64,000 nucleotides of DNA from an uncultured Oscillospiraceae bacterium (GTDB lineage: Bacteria; Bacillota; Clostridia; Oscillospirales; Ruminococcaceae), in assembly GCA_910584715.1 (NCBI GenBank), contig CAJUAN010000012.1:1-64000 (forward strand), written 5' to 3'. Of the stretch, positions 40,201 to 48,665 are shown in pieces. A program made the translations under genes and the position numbers. The notes below the pieces were generated by a model. That model was not told the DNA's origin. It was given only the letters and a program-made list of their open reading frames with translations, and did no database searches. Every line of letters starts with the position of its first letter. The first letter of the stretch is position 1.

Positions 40201-40551
40201 CCTCTTTTTTTTCAAAAAGCAACACTTAATCCTTTTTAGTCACATTTTCTTAATCTTTTTTGTAGAACAGCACAAATTTGTTTTGGATTTTATGTTGCTT
40301 TTCATATAATTTTACGGTAATTTTATTGGAAAGATATTCCTTGTAAATATATTTCTTTATTAAATTACATATTTTTACAGTTACAATTTGTAACTATTTT
40401 TGATTGGGATTTTTTGCAAACCTTTTCTACAGCCCAATTTTCAGGTTATTAAAATAGTTACGAAACGGTAACAAAATTCGTAAAATTTTTACTTTGCCTG
40501 TAATATTTGCTTATGACATTTTTGCCGAAAATAATTTTTAAGAAATGTGTA
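40201..40551. other. AT-rich intergenic region with GTTAC repeats
   Basis: About 350 bp without a gene. Two further GTTAC/GTAAC dyads occur: GTTACAATTTGTAAC (near 40380) and GTTACGAAACGGTAAC (near 40455). They resemble the halves of the WalR-like box but lack its exact spacing. Confidence 0.4.
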
Positions 40552-40640
40552 TAGTAAATTCATGTTTAACGGGAGCCTCTGCCGCCGAGTCGCCCCCTGC
40601 GTAGATTTGCGTGAATTTTTACTGAGCAATGCCCCCTCAA
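40552..40640 (-). repeat. Dispersed repeat, inverted copy of 6421-6520
   Basis: Read on the minus strand it contains TTGAGGGGGCATTGCTCAGT, CAAATCTACGCAGGGGGCGA and CCGTTAAACATGAATTTACT, each paralleling 6421-6520 in order. It lies 110 bp before the next gene. Confidence 0.72.
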
Positions 40641-40689
40641 GACAAAACAAACGAAAAAGTACAAAGATAAACATAAACTTAACCTGCAC

Positions 40690-40718
40690 TTGACCGTTTG
40701 GAAACAAAATACTATAAT
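40690..40718 (+). promoter_or_regulatory. Promoter of the surface-protein gene
   Basis: TTGACC (40690-40695), 17 bp, TATAAT (40713-40718), 35 bp before ATG 40753. Confidence 0.8.
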
Positions 40719-40752
40719 ATATTTATAAATTATTGTCAAAGGAATGATACTT

Positions 40753-41379
40753 ATGAATATCAAAAGGCTTTTTGCGGTAATATTTCTGAGCATGGAAATA
40801 TGCCTGTCAGCTGCGGGCGGTACGGTTTTTGCCGAAAACGGCGCTGCGGAGGACTATATTGAGGAAGACGCCGGACTTGAGGAGATCCCGATAACCGATG
40901 AAATACGCAGGGGCGAGGGATACTTTGAGTGCTATGCGGTCTTCAGGGACGGAATTGCCGAGATCAAAGATGATTCGGGGGAAATATACCTTTTGCCCGA
41001 CGGAATGAGCGGCAATCTTAACGAGGGCGAAACAAAAGAAACCGTAGAAAATGATATGACCGAAAGCTTGCGGTTTGCGATTTCTGCGGCGGGCGCGGAT
41101 CCGGACGAATATCCCTTTGACGTTTATGTGTATCTGTACGACGACTATGATTACAGCCCCGAGGAATTTCTTGACTTCGTGAGCGAGGATATCCTTGAGC
41201 GTAAAACCGAGAGCTCGGCAGAGGTTCTGTCAGCGGAGCCGCCGGCGCAGAACCCTCCGACAGGAACGGCGTTTCCCTTTGCTGCCGCGGTTTGCGCGCC
41301 GCTTTGTACGGCGCTGACCGTCAGTACCGGTGCAATTAGCTATCGGAGGCGGTTTTTTGCCCAGAAAAACAAAAATTGA
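40753..41379 (+). CDS. Secreted surface protein with NPPTG C-terminal anchor
   Basis: A 208-residue protein with a signal peptide (about 1-27), an acidic ectodomain and a C-terminal NPPTG (167-171) followed by a hydrophobic segment and RRRFFAQKNKN. This is the architecture of a cell-wall sorting signal, although NPPTG differs from LPXTG and may simply mark a membrane-anchored protein. ATG 40753 has AAAGGA nine bases upstream. Function unknown; it precedes another small acidic membrane protein. Confidence 0.65.
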   Translation: MNIKRLFAVIFLSMEICLSAAGGTVFAENGAAEDYIEEDAGLEEIPITDEIRRGEGYFECYAVFRDGIAEIKDDSGEIYLLPDGMSGNLNEGETKETVENDMTESLRFAISAAGADPDEYPFDVYVYLYDDYDYSPEEFLDFVSEDILERKTESSAEVLSAEPPAQNPPTGTAFPFAAAVCAPLCTALTVSTGAISYRRRFFAQKNKN

Positions 41380-41398
41380 GGATTTTCTTTAAAAACCA

Positions 41399-41427
41399 TT
41401 GTAATTTTATGAATTATGTGGTATACT
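41399..41427 (+). promoter_or_regulatory. Promoter of the Asp/Cys-rich membrane protein
   Basis: TTGTAA (41399-41404), 17 bp, TATACT (41422-41427). Confidence 0.7.
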
Positions 41428-41486
41428 ACCTTTATAAGTAAATTTCCGCAAATAAAAAACAAACATAATTTAAGGAGCTGATTTCA

Positions 41487-41759
41487 ATGAAAGGTTTCGG
41501 AGCTATCGTTCTTGCTCTGACTTCCGCTGCTGCCGGCGCTGCCGCTGCGGTTTTCGCTATGAAAAAGCGCGAGGAGATCGAACAGTACGATTACGATTTT
41601 GACGATGACGACGAGGTTTATTTCGACGGCTGCGACGACTGCGGCTGTGACGACTGCGCTGATCTCGGCGGCGACATGGACGAGCTTAACAGCCTTGACG
41701 CTGACTCTTCCGAGGCGTCTGCTGAGGCTTCCGACGCGGATCAGGGCATGGATTTCTGA
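41487..41759 (+). CDS. Acidic membrane protein with Cys/Asp cluster
   Basis: A 90-residue protein not recognised. Residues about 4-25 are an Ala-rich membrane helix or signal anchor; the rest is strongly acidic with a compact cluster CDDCGCDDCADL at about 49-60 and an Asp/Glu/Ser/Ala tail. Four closely spaced Cys among Asp suggest metal binding. AAGGAGCTG lies before the start. Own promoter at 41399-41427. Confidence 0.6.
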   Translation: MKGFGAIVLALTSAAAGAAAAVFAMKKREEIEQYDYDFDDDDEVYFDGCDDCGCDDCADLGGDMDELNSLDADSSEASAEASDADQGMDF

Positions 41760-41917
41760 ATCGGACGTTAGATATCAGAGGATAGAGGTCAGAATTTTAT
41801 TCCGCTTCTATCCTCTGATTTCTGTTTTCTTTTCCGGAAGCTTTACGTACAGGCAAATGCAGGAGGATAAAATTATCTTCCGTTTCTGATTTTATTTCGG
41901 TGGATGTGGGGGACTTT

Positions 41918-42631
41918 ATGGGTGAAAAATTCAGGCTTGACAAATTTCTTTCGGGACAGCTCGGCATTTCCCGCGCCGGTGCGAAGGAACTCGTCAAAAA
42001 GCGTCTTGTGACGGTAAACGGGGAAGCCGCAAAGCTGTACGATATGAAAATAGACCCGGCGGAGGACGCAGTTTGCTGCGAGGGGAATGCACTGACGTAC
42101 CGCGAGCACATTTATATTATGCTCAACAAGCCCGCGGGAGTCGTCTGCGCCACCCGGGACAGGCTTTCGGAGACGGTGCTGGAGCTTATTCCCCGGGAAA
42201 TCAGACGGAAAAACCTCTTTCCCGCCGGACGGCTTGACAAGGATACCGAGGGCTTCGTCCTCATCACCGACGACGGGGAGTTTGCCCACGCAATACTTTC
42301 CCCGAAAAGGCATGTGGACAAGCGGTACTTTGCGGTATTGGAAAGTCCTGCCTGTGAAGAGGACGTAAAACTGTTCGCTTCTGGCATGACCCTAAACGGA
42401 GGGGAAAAATGCCTTCCCGCAAAGCTGGAGCTTACGGAAAAACCGAACGAGGTCTTTATTACTCTGCGGGAGGGAAAGTACCACCAGATAAAACGCATGG
42501 CGGAGGCTTCGGGAAACAGGATAGTATACCTCAGGCGGGTAAGCATAGGCGGTCTTGAACTGGATAAAAGCCTGAAAGAGGGCGAATGCAGGGAGATATC
42601 GCCCGACGAGCTTAAACTGCTTAAAGGCTGA
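41918..42631 (+). CDS. rsuA: RsuA-family rRNA pseudouridine synthase
   Basis: A 237-residue enzyme that isomerises a uridine in rRNA; RsuA itself modifies 16S position 516. It shows an N-terminal S4-like RNA-binding domain (RLDKFLSGQLGISRAGAKEL), the catalytic Asp in GRLDKDTEGFVLITDDG and the C-terminal KYHQIKRMAEASGNRIVYLRR motif. ATG 41918 sits behind GGGGGA; an in-frame GTG six codons earlier is possible. Upstream lies a small hairpin built from CCTCTGA-type repeats. Confidence 0.9.
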   Translation: MGEKFRLDKFLSGQLGISRAGAKELVKKRLVTVNGEAAKLYDMKIDPAEDAVCCEGNALTYREHIYIMLNKPAGVVCATRDRLSETVLELIPREIRRKNLFPAGRLDKDTEGFVLITDDGEFAHAILSPKRHVDKRYFAVLESPACEEDVKLFASGMTLNGGEKCLPAKLELTEKPNEVFITLREGKYHQIKRMAEASGNRIVYLRRVSIGGLELDKSLKEGECREISPDELKLLKG

Positions 42632-42921
42632 AAAAATATACAAAAAAACAGCGGAAAATTTGGCAGGCGTGATTTTTTCGGTAATTGTTTTCCGCACGGT
42701 TCTTTATCTTATAAATTGCACAAAGAAATCGGAAAGATTTATGCAAAAACATAACGTTTTGCCCCTGCAGGCTCAAAAGATGTTATTTTTTCGTCAAACT
42801 AAATAAATAAGGTTTTAGAAGTTTGGTTAATAAATAACTTGAAATTTATATAGAAAATTTGGTATTATATTATCGTAGCCTAATATTATAGGCAAGACTA
42901 ATTTTGGGAGGTTCGTACAGA
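42632..42921. other. Intergenic promoter region of the ATPase gene
   Basis: 290 bp, AT-rich. TTGAAA (42839-42844), 18 bp, TATTAT (42863-42868) is the likeliest promoter for the ABC ATPase, with a leader of about 50 nt. No other gene seen. Confidence 0.5.
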
Positions 42922-44064
42922 ATGGCTAGTTTATCACTCAGATCCATTTATAAGAAATACCCCGGCGGCGTAGTTGCCGTTTCAGACGTTAACCTTGAGA
43001 TCAGAGACAAGGAGTTCGTTATCCTTGTAGGTCCTTCCGGCTGCGGAAAGTCCACAACCCTCCGTATGATCGCGGGTCTTGAAGAAATTTCCGAGGGCGA
43101 GCTTTACATCGGCGACCGCCTTGTAAACGACGTTGCTCCTAAGGACAGAGATATTGCGATGGTTTTCCAGAACTACGCTCTGTATCCTCATATGACCGTA
43201 TACGATAACATGGCGTTCGGACTTAAGCTCCGCAAGGTGCCCAAGGACGAGATCAACCGTAAGGTTGAGGAAGCTGCAAGAATACTTGATATATCTCACC
43301 TGCTCAGCAGAAAGCCTAAGGCTCTCTCCGGCGGTCAGAGACAGCGTGTTGCCCTCGGACGTGCGATCGTTCGTGAGCCTCAGGTATTCCTTCTCGACGA
43401 GCCTCTTTCCAACCTGGACGCTAAGCTCCGTGCTCAGATGAGAACCGAGATCTCCAAGCTCCACCAGAAGCTGGGTACAACGTTCATCTACGTAACCCAC
43501 GACCAGACAGAGGCTATGACGATGGGCGACCGTATCGTTGTTATGAAGGACGGCTTCATTCAGCAGGTCGACTCTCCCCAGAACCTCTACACAAGCCCTG
43601 TTAACCAGTTCGTTGCGGGCTTCATGGGCTCTCCTCAGATGAACTTTGTTGACGCTGTTCTCAGAAAGATCGAGGGCAAGTACACTATTGAGTTCGGCTC
43701 CGAGGATACCAAGACAAGCCGCGGCAAGAAGTACTATGTTGAGCTTCCCGAGGCTAAGGTTGAAGAGGCTGTTCTTGAAAACTATGTTGACAAGGAGATC
43801 GTTATGGGTATCCGTCCCGAGAATATCCACGACGAGGAAATGTACCTCTCCGCTGCCAAGACCGGCGTGATCGATGCTAACGTTGAGATCACCGAAATGA
43901 TGGGTGCAGAGACCTTCTTGTACCTGAACTGCGAGGGCATTCCCCTTACAGCTCGTGTTGATCCCCGTTCGACAGCACGTCCTCAGGATACTATTAAGGT
44001 TGCTATGGATCCCAATCATGTTCACATCTTTGATAAGGAAACTGAGAAGACTATTGTTAACTGA
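42922..44064 (+). CDS. ABC transporter ATP-binding protein, MsmX/UgpC type
   Basis: A 380-residue carbohydrate-uptake ATPase (CUT1 family). Motifs: Walker A GPSGCGKST (37-45), signature LSGGQRQRV (from 135), Walker B VFLLDEPLSNLDAKLR, and a C-terminal TOBE/OB regulatory domain (from about 240, with VMGIRPENIHDEEMY). Stand-alone MsmX-like ATPases energise several sugar ABC importers encoded elsewhere, which fits the absence of permease genes here. ATG 42922 has GGGAGGT upstream. A strong terminator follows, so the gene is monocistronic. Confidence 0.93.
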   Translation: MASLSLRSIYKKYPGGVVAVSDVNLEIRDKEFVILVGPSGCGKSTTLRMIAGLEEISEGELYIGDRLVNDVAPKDRDIAMVFQNYALYPHMTVYDNMAFGLKLRKVPKDEINRKVEEAARILDISHLLSRKPKALSGGQRQRVALGRAIVREPQVFLLDEPLSNLDAKLRAQMRTEISKLHQKLGTTFIYVTHDQTEAMTMGDRIVVMKDGFIQQVDSPQNLYTSPVNQFVAGFMGSPQMNFVDAVLRKIEGKYTIEFGSEDTKTSRGKKYYVELPEAKVEEAVLENYVDKEIVMGIRPENIHDEEMYLSAAKTGVIDANVEITEMMGAETFLYLNCEGIPLTARVDPRSTARPQDTIKVAMDPNHVHIFDKETEKTIVN

Positions 44065-44080
44065 GTTTTGTGTTTATTTA

Positions 44081-44116
44081 AAAGCCTGCTTTCCGAAAGG
44101 GAAGCGGGCTTTTTTG
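44081..44116 (+). terminator. Intrinsic terminator after the ABC ATPase
   Basis: AAGCCTGCTTTCC and GGGAAGCGGGCTT pair around GAAA and are followed by TTTTG. Confidence 0.85.
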
Positions 44117-44179
44117 TGCGGTTTTGATGTCAGGTACTAACGTTTTGAAGCCAATTTCCTTGAAAGTGCTGAAAAAGCA

Positions 44180-44208
44180 TTGTGTTTTCAGGGAAACCGT
44201 GGTATAAT
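44180..44208 (+). promoter_or_regulatory. Promoter of the small membrane protein-proS pair
   Basis: TTGTGT (44180-44185), 17 bp, TATAAT (44203-44208). Confidence 0.65.
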
Positions 44209-44242
44209 GTTTATGTATTTTTACCGAAAGGAGAGCGGCAAT

Positions 44243-44494
44243 ATGACTGCCGAAGTAAACTATGAAGCCCTGATCCTGTTCGGCAAGTTCGGCGGAGCTA
44301 TGCTTGGGCTGCTTCTGCTTGTGTGGCTGATAGCAGTGCTTACTCCCAAAGCCGCGAAGCTGATCGACAGGATCATGGGCAAACCGCGACCCGAAAGGGT
44401 GGAGGATAATATTAAACCCGAAGAATACGAGGTGCACTCTTTCTTTGAGGACGTACCATTAAAGAAGCAGGAGACAATAGATGATGGGAAATAG
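44243..44494 (+). CDS. Small single-pass membrane protein
   Basis: An 83-residue protein: a short polar start (MTAEVNYEALILFGKFGG), one strong hydrophobic segment (AMLGLLLLVWLIAVLTP, about 19-38) and a basic/acidic cytosolic tail (KPRPERVEDNIKPEEYEV). It vaguely resembles OadG-like gamma subunits, but no decarboxylase genes are near, so I leave it unnamed. ATG 44243 has AAAGGAGA. It lies 60 bp upstream of proS. Confidence 0.55.
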   Translation: MTAEVNYEALILFGKFGGAMLGLLLLVWLIAVLTPKAAKLIDRIMGKPRPERVEDNIKPEEYEVHSFFEDVPLKKQETIDDGK

Positions 44495-44554
44495 AATACA
44501 GCGTATAAAACTTCTATCCTCTAATCTCTATCATTTGAAAAGGAGCAATCTAAT

Positions 44555-46015
44555 ATGGCAAAGGATAACAAAAAACTTGTTGAAGCGATAACCTCAATGG
44601 ACGAGGATTTCGCGAAATGGTACACGGACATAGTTAAAAAGGCGGAGCTTATCGAGTATACCTCCGTTAAGGGCTGTATGGTCATTCGTCCCTACGGCTA
44701 CGCTATATGGGAGAATATGCAGAAAATTCTGGACGGTATGTTCAAGGCTACGGGTCACGAAAACGTGTGTATGCCTATGTTCATTCCCGAAAGCCTTTTG
44801 CAGAAAGAAAAAGACCATGTTGAGGGCTTCGCTCCCGAAGTTGCCTGGGTAACTCACGGCGGCAGCGAAAAGCTGGAGGACAGGCTCTGCGTCCGTCCCA
44901 CGTCGGAGACCCTTTTCTGCGAGCATTACGCGAATATTGTACATTCCTACCGTGACCTGCCTAAGCTCTACAATCAGTGGGTATCGGTAGTCCGTTGGGA
45001 GAAAACAACCCGTCCGTTCCTGCGTTCGAGGGAATTCCTGTGGCAGGAGGGACACACCATTCACGCCACCGCGGAGGAGGCAATCATTGAGACGGAGAAG
45101 ATGCTGAACGTGTACGCCGAGTTCTGCGAAAAGAGCCTTGCAATGCCCGTCATAAAGGGTAGAAAGACCGACAGCGACAAGTTCGCCGGCGCGGAGGCTA
45201 CCTACGCTATCGAGGCTCTCATGCACGACGGCAAGGCGCTTCAGGCGGGTACTTCCCACAATTTCGGAAACGGCTTTGCAAAGGCGTTCGACATTATGTA
45301 TACCGACAAGGAGAATAAAAAAGTGTACCCGCACCAGACCTCCTGGGGAGTTTCCACCCGTCTTATCGGCGGAATAATCATGACCCACGGCGACGACAGC
45401 GGACTTGTTCTGCCTCCCGCGGTCGCTCCGATACAGGCGGTAATTGTGCCCGTGCAGCAGTTCAAGGAGGGCGTTCTCGAAAAGGCGAACGAGCTTGCGG
45501 ACAAGTTGAAAGCGGCGGGTATCCGCGTTAAGGTTGACGACAGCGACAATTCCCCCGGCTGGAAGTTCGCGGAGTACGAAATGAAAGGCGTACCCGTCCG
45601 CATTGAGATAGGTCCCAGGGATATTGAGAATAACCAGTGTATGTGCGCTTTGAGGTACAGCGGCGAGAAGAGGACAATTTCCCTTGAAAATATGCTGGAG
45701 ACTTTCAAGGACGCCGTTGTGGAAATGCTTGAAAAGGAAATTCCCGAGGGAATGTTCAACAAAGCCGCGGAGAACCGGGAGAAGCATACCTACAGGTGTA
45801 CTTCAATGGAGGAGATAACAAAGGCCCTTGAGGAAAACGGCGACGGCTTCGTCAAGGCGATGTGGTGCGGCGACGAGGCCTGCGAGGACAAGGTCAAGGA
45901 AGTCACAGGCGTTGGTTCAAGGTGCATTCCCTTTGAGCAGGAGGAGCTTTCGGACAAGTGCATTTGCTGCGGAAAGCCCGCCAAGAAAATGGTTTACTGG
46001 GGCAAAGCATATTAA
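44555..46015 (+). CDS. proS: Prolyl-tRNA synthetase, type 3 (archaeal/eukaryotic-like)
   Basis: ProS charges tRNA-Pro. The 486-residue protein is the type without the bacterial editing insert: KGCMVIRPYGYAIWENMQ near the start, class II motif 2 VVRWEKTTRPFLRSREFLWQEGHT, motif 3 GGIIMTHGDDSGLVLPP, then the anticodon-binding domain and a C-terminal domain with a CICCGKPAKK cysteine cluster. No T-box is visible; the 60-bp leader has only a pyrimidine-rich tract (44512-44535). AAAAGGAGCA precedes the ATG. Confidence 0.95.
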   Translation: MAKDNKKLVEAITSMDEDFAKWYTDIVKKAELIEYTSVKGCMVIRPYGYAIWENMQKILDGMFKATGHENVCMPMFIPESLLQKEKDHVEGFAPEVAWVTHGGSEKLEDRLCVRPTSETLFCEHYANIVHSYRDLPKLYNQWVSVVRWEKTTRPFLRSREFLWQEGHTIHATAEEAIIETEKMLNVYAEFCEKSLAMPVIKGRKTDSDKFAGAEATYAIEALMHDGKALQAGTSHNFGNGFAKAFDIMYTDKENKKVYPHQTSWGVSTRLIGGIIMTHGDDSGLVLPPAVAPIQAVIVPVQQFKEGVLEKANELADKLKAAGIRVKVDDSDNSPGWKFAEYEMKGVPVRIEIGPRDIENNQCMCALRYSGEKRTISLENMLETFKDAVVEMLEKEIPEGMFNKAAENREKHTYRCTSMEEITKALEENGDGFVKAMWCGDEACEDKVKEVTGVGSRCIPFEQEELSDKCICCGKPAKKMVYWGKAY

Positions 46016-46171
46016 TTAATAATTATTTATGAAAAGCCTTACAGCGACGGAAAAACCGAGGGCAAATCCTGTGCATTTGGCGGTTCGGGCAACGTCCTCT
46101 GCGGCGTCGCAGAGCCGCCTTGCATCGATTTTTTTAATTTTTCTCTGTTTTTTGAGAAGCCTCGCAAAGCC

Positions 46172-46211
46172 GCACAAGGCATGTATTTGTGTACAAATAC
46201 ATGCCTTGTGC
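46172..46211. promoter_or_regulatory. 40-bp palindrome upstream of an RHH gene
   Basis: The 19-bp arms GCACAAGGCATGTATTTGT (46172-46190) and its exact complement (46193-46211) are separated by GT. It lies 15 bp upstream of a TATAAT at 46226-46231 and is a likely operator for the RHH product, or a convergent terminator. The long perfect dyad could also extrude as a cruciform. Confidence 0.65.
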
Positions 46212-46250
46212 AATTATAAATTCGTTATAATAATATTGGAGGCGATTAAA

Positions 46251-46433
46251 ATGAGCAAACCTCAAACAAGAGCAAGCAATAAATACAATGCTAAAGCCTA
46301 TGACCGTCTTGCGATACAAGTTAAAAAGGGGAGAAAGGCAGAAATTCAAGCCGCCGCCAAAAAGCAGGGAGAAAGCCTTAACGCATATGTTGTAAAGGCT
46401 GTTGAACAACGTATGGAAATCGAGCAGGAGTAA
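46251..46433 (+). CDS. Arc-like RHH protein
   Basis: A 60-residue DNA-binding-type protein: a polar start (MSKPQTRASNKYNAKAYDRL), a beta strand AIQVKKGRKAEIQAA and helices ESLNAYVVKAVEQRME. This fits Arc/MetJ-type ribbon-helix-helix proteins. GGAGGCGAT lies before ATG 46251. The large palindrome immediately upstream makes autoregulation likely. No toxin partner is visible downstream. Confidence 0.75.
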   Translation: MSKPQTRASNKYNAKAYDRLAIQVKKGRKAEIQAAAKKQGESLNAYVVKAVEQRMEIEQE

Positions 46434-46611
46434 CAATTGCAGGAGTGGATATGTAATTCGCCCCTATAATAATTTATTGTATTTCGGAAAGGAAAAAATA
46501 TGGACTGCAAAAAATTCAACCGCGGAACGTTTATATTGAACTTATCAGCGGCGCGACGGCGGCTGTCCGGGCTTTTGTAATTATTAAATTTATTATTCGG
46601 CGGGTAAGCAT

Positions 46612-47298
46612 ATGAATATTAAAAAAATTTTGGCGGTACTGCTGCTGATATTCGCGGCGATACCTATGGGCGGCTGCTCCTTAAAAAAGGAATACGACCT
46701 TTACGGCAAGGATCGGGTGGAGGCTCTGCGGGAAAACGCAAAAAACTGGCAGAGCGGCAGATACCTGCTGACCAACATTGACACGGATATCATGGATCAG
46801 ACGTTTTCTTTTATGTACAATGAGGACGGCTCCCAGACCTATCTGTACGAGCGGGTCTCGGATGGGAACTATTACGCCGAATTTTCCGACGGAGAACTCT
46901 TTTATGTACTGAACGGCGGAGAGGTAAGCATTTTAAAAGACGGCTCGGAGGGATACGCTTCCTATGACAGAAAAAGCCCTCACCCCTACAGCACGGGAGA
47001 CCTGCTTTTCTATGAGAACCTGTTTGTGAAATCCTCCGAGGAGATACCCGCGGAGGACGGCGGGGTCTGCTACAGGTACTATTATAATACGGATAAGATA
47101 AACGATACACTTGGTACGAAGCTGACGGAATTTGTTACGGAGTACGTTTTCGGAGCGGACGGGAACTTTGAACATTTTGTTCAGAGAAATTCCGACGGAG
47201 AAAGCAGCTACGCATACCGTATCGACGTCATTGACGCGGATAACCTGACGGAGATAGAAAATCCCGCTTTGGCTCGGGACGCGGACATGGATAAGTAA
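46612..47298 (+). CDS. Putative lipoprotein of unknown function
   Basis: A 228-residue exported protein: signal peptide with lipobox MGGC (Cys22), then a polar beta-rich domain (DQTFSFMYNEDGSQTYLYER, FSDGELFYVLNGGEVSILKD) like the LolA-type or DUF-class lipoproteins, but not matched to a family by me. The start lies 34 bp after a TAA in an upstream short open stretch and has GGCGGGTAAGC upstream, a weak site. A GC-rich terminator follows. Confidence 0.65.
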   Translation: MNIKKILAVLLLIFAAIPMGGCSLKKEYDLYGKDRVEALRENAKNWQSGRYLLTNIDTDIMDQTFSFMYNEDGSQTYLYERVSDGNYYAEFSDGELFYVLNGGEVSILKDGSEGYASYDRKSPHPYSTGDLLFYENLFVKSSEEIPAEDGGVCYRYYYNTDKINDTLGTKLTEFVTEYVFGADGNFEHFVQRNSDGESSYAYRIDVIDADNLTEIENPALARDADMDK

Positions 47299-47305
47299 AA
47301 GGATA

Positions 47306-47335
47306 CCCCGGGGGATTATCCCCGGGGCTTTGCTT
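47306..47335 (+). terminator. Probable terminator after the lipoprotein gene
   Basis: CCCCGGGGGAT and ATCCCCGGGG form a 10-bp stem around a two-base loop, followed by CTTTGCTT. Confidence 0.65.
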
Positions 47336-47464
47336 CGGTCGGGGAAAGCAGCTCTGCGTTTCGCAGAGTGCGGTATTTTAAGCGATTTTCTACTGTTCAT
47401 GGGTGTTATAATGCGGTAATTTGTAGTATTCTTATTTCAGGAAGTCGGATAGGAGGCAGCGGTC

Positions 47465-48070
47465 ATGGATCAAATTAAAATCGGAAGGTTCATAGCAAAA
47501 ATGCGAAAGGAGAAACCGTACACTCAGCGTCAGCTTGCCGATATGCTCGGGATCAGCGATAAGACTGTCAGCAAGTGGGAGACGGGGAACGGACTTCCCG
47601 ACGTTTCGCTTATGATGCCGCTGTGCGATCTGCTGCAAATAAGCGTCAACGAGCTTCTTTCAGGCGAACGCCTGACCGACTCCGAATATCAAAAGAAAGC
47701 GGAGGAGAATATGATGAATTTAATTATGGAAAGAGAAGAAAGCAAGAAAAAAATCATTATTTCGGCAATTGTTTGTTTTTTGACGCTACTGTCCGGCGTA
47801 ACGATGTTTGTAATATCAGGCGCGCTGGAGATGGAAGCATGGCTGCGTATTTTGCTGATGCTGATAGGTGCGGCAGTCATTGCCGGAGGTATAGGAGCGG
47901 CGGTCGCGCTGGATATAACGGCGGGCACTTACGAGTGTCCGAATTGCCTGACAAGGTTTGTGCCGACAGCAGCCGCTTATATTGCAGGTCCGCATACTAT
48001 TACAAAAAGAAAACTAAAGTGTCCGAAATGCGGAAAAGTTTCTTACTGCAAAAAGAGGCTGACACATTGA
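47465..48070 (+). CDS. XRE-type regulator with two membrane helices and zinc-ribbon tail
   Basis: A 201-residue protein. Residues 1-65 are a Cro/CI-type helix-turn-helix (YTQRQLADMLGISDKTVSKWETGNGLPD); residues about 93-112 and 122-145 are two hydrophobic helices; residues about 155-195 carry CPNC and CPKC pairs (YECPNCLTRFV, KLKCPKCGKVS) forming a zinc-ribbon-like end. It should be a membrane-anchored transcription factor that senses the envelope. A weak hairpin follows at 48085-48107. Confidence 0.82.
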   Translation: MDQIKIGRFIAKMRKEKPYTQRQLADMLGISDKTVSKWETGNGLPDVSLMMPLCDLLQISVNELLSGERLTDSEYQKKAEENMMNLIMEREESKKKIIISAIVCFLTLLSGVTMFVISGALEMEAWLRILLMLIGAAVIAGGIGAAVALDITAGTYECPNCLTRFVPTAAAYIAGPHTITKRKLKCPKCGKVSYCKKRLTH

Positions 48071-48284
48071 CGGTTTCACATTCGGCGGGCGGTCATTTAC
48101 TGCCCGCTTTGGGTATTTCGGCGTGTGGGAATATTGCCGCCGCATAAAGTAAAAACATATCAGTATGCCACAAAATGCGGCATTTTATACAGCAAATTTG
48201 AAACGTTGTTTAAAGTGCATAAAAATATGTGGAAAAATTCCTGAAAATTCTACGACTAAAAATTGCTAAATTGGCATTACCCCC

Positions 48285-48313
48285 TTGCAATCGGGACAGG
48301 GTAATGCTATAAT
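48285..48313 (+). promoter_or_regulatory. Promoter of the S10 ribosomal protein operon
   Basis: TTGCAA (48285-48290), 17 bp, TATAAT (48308-48313). It drives a leader of about 345 nt before rpsJ. Confidence 0.82.
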
Positions 48314-48319
48314 AATATT

Positions 48320-48665
48320 CGTGACTTGTTTGACTGCAAGTGTTTATGTATATGTTTTTGCGAGGAAACGGAAGGTTGCCTGCGGTTTGCAGGGGAATTT
48401 CCGCGGAGTATGTCCGGTCTTGAACCGGGCGGCTGCGATAGTGAACGCTGTGTGCGCTTAAACCGTGAACGGCTTTGTGCTTGTTTATAGGTAAGCTGCG
48501 TTTGTATCTGCTCGGAAAACAATTTGTTTTTCGGGTTTTTTAGTACAAGCGGGAGGAAACACACGGAGGCGTGTAATGCTGCGGCGCGTTTTAAACGCGG
48601 TAGGCATTGATTATTGCGAAACTCGTCCCCAAAACAATCAGAAGTTATTCAGGAGGCGATCGTTA
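48320..48665 (+). promoter_or_regulatory. S10 operon leader with terminator-like attenuator
   Basis: The leader is long, GC-rich in its first half and contains several inverted repeats. At 48511-48541 CTCGGAAAAC and GTTTTTCGGG pair around AATTT and run into TTTTTTA, a convincing intrinsic terminator 125 nt upstream of rpsJ. A later ACACACGGAGGCGTGT and GCGCGTTTTAAACGCG add small hairpins. Autogenous control by a ribosomal protein (L4 in E. coli, differing in Firmicutes) is a reasonable inference, not shown. Confidence 0.6.

Noticed and set aside
44495..44554. T-box riboswitch before proS
   Set aside because: The leader is only about 60-350 nt and lacks the T-box core sequence and specifier stem.
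46500..46586. Possible 28-codon gene starting MDCKKFNRGTFIL
   Set aside because: It has GGAAAGGAAAA upstream but no hydrophobic segment, no family resemblance and no promoter or terminator support. It may be the remains of a gene.
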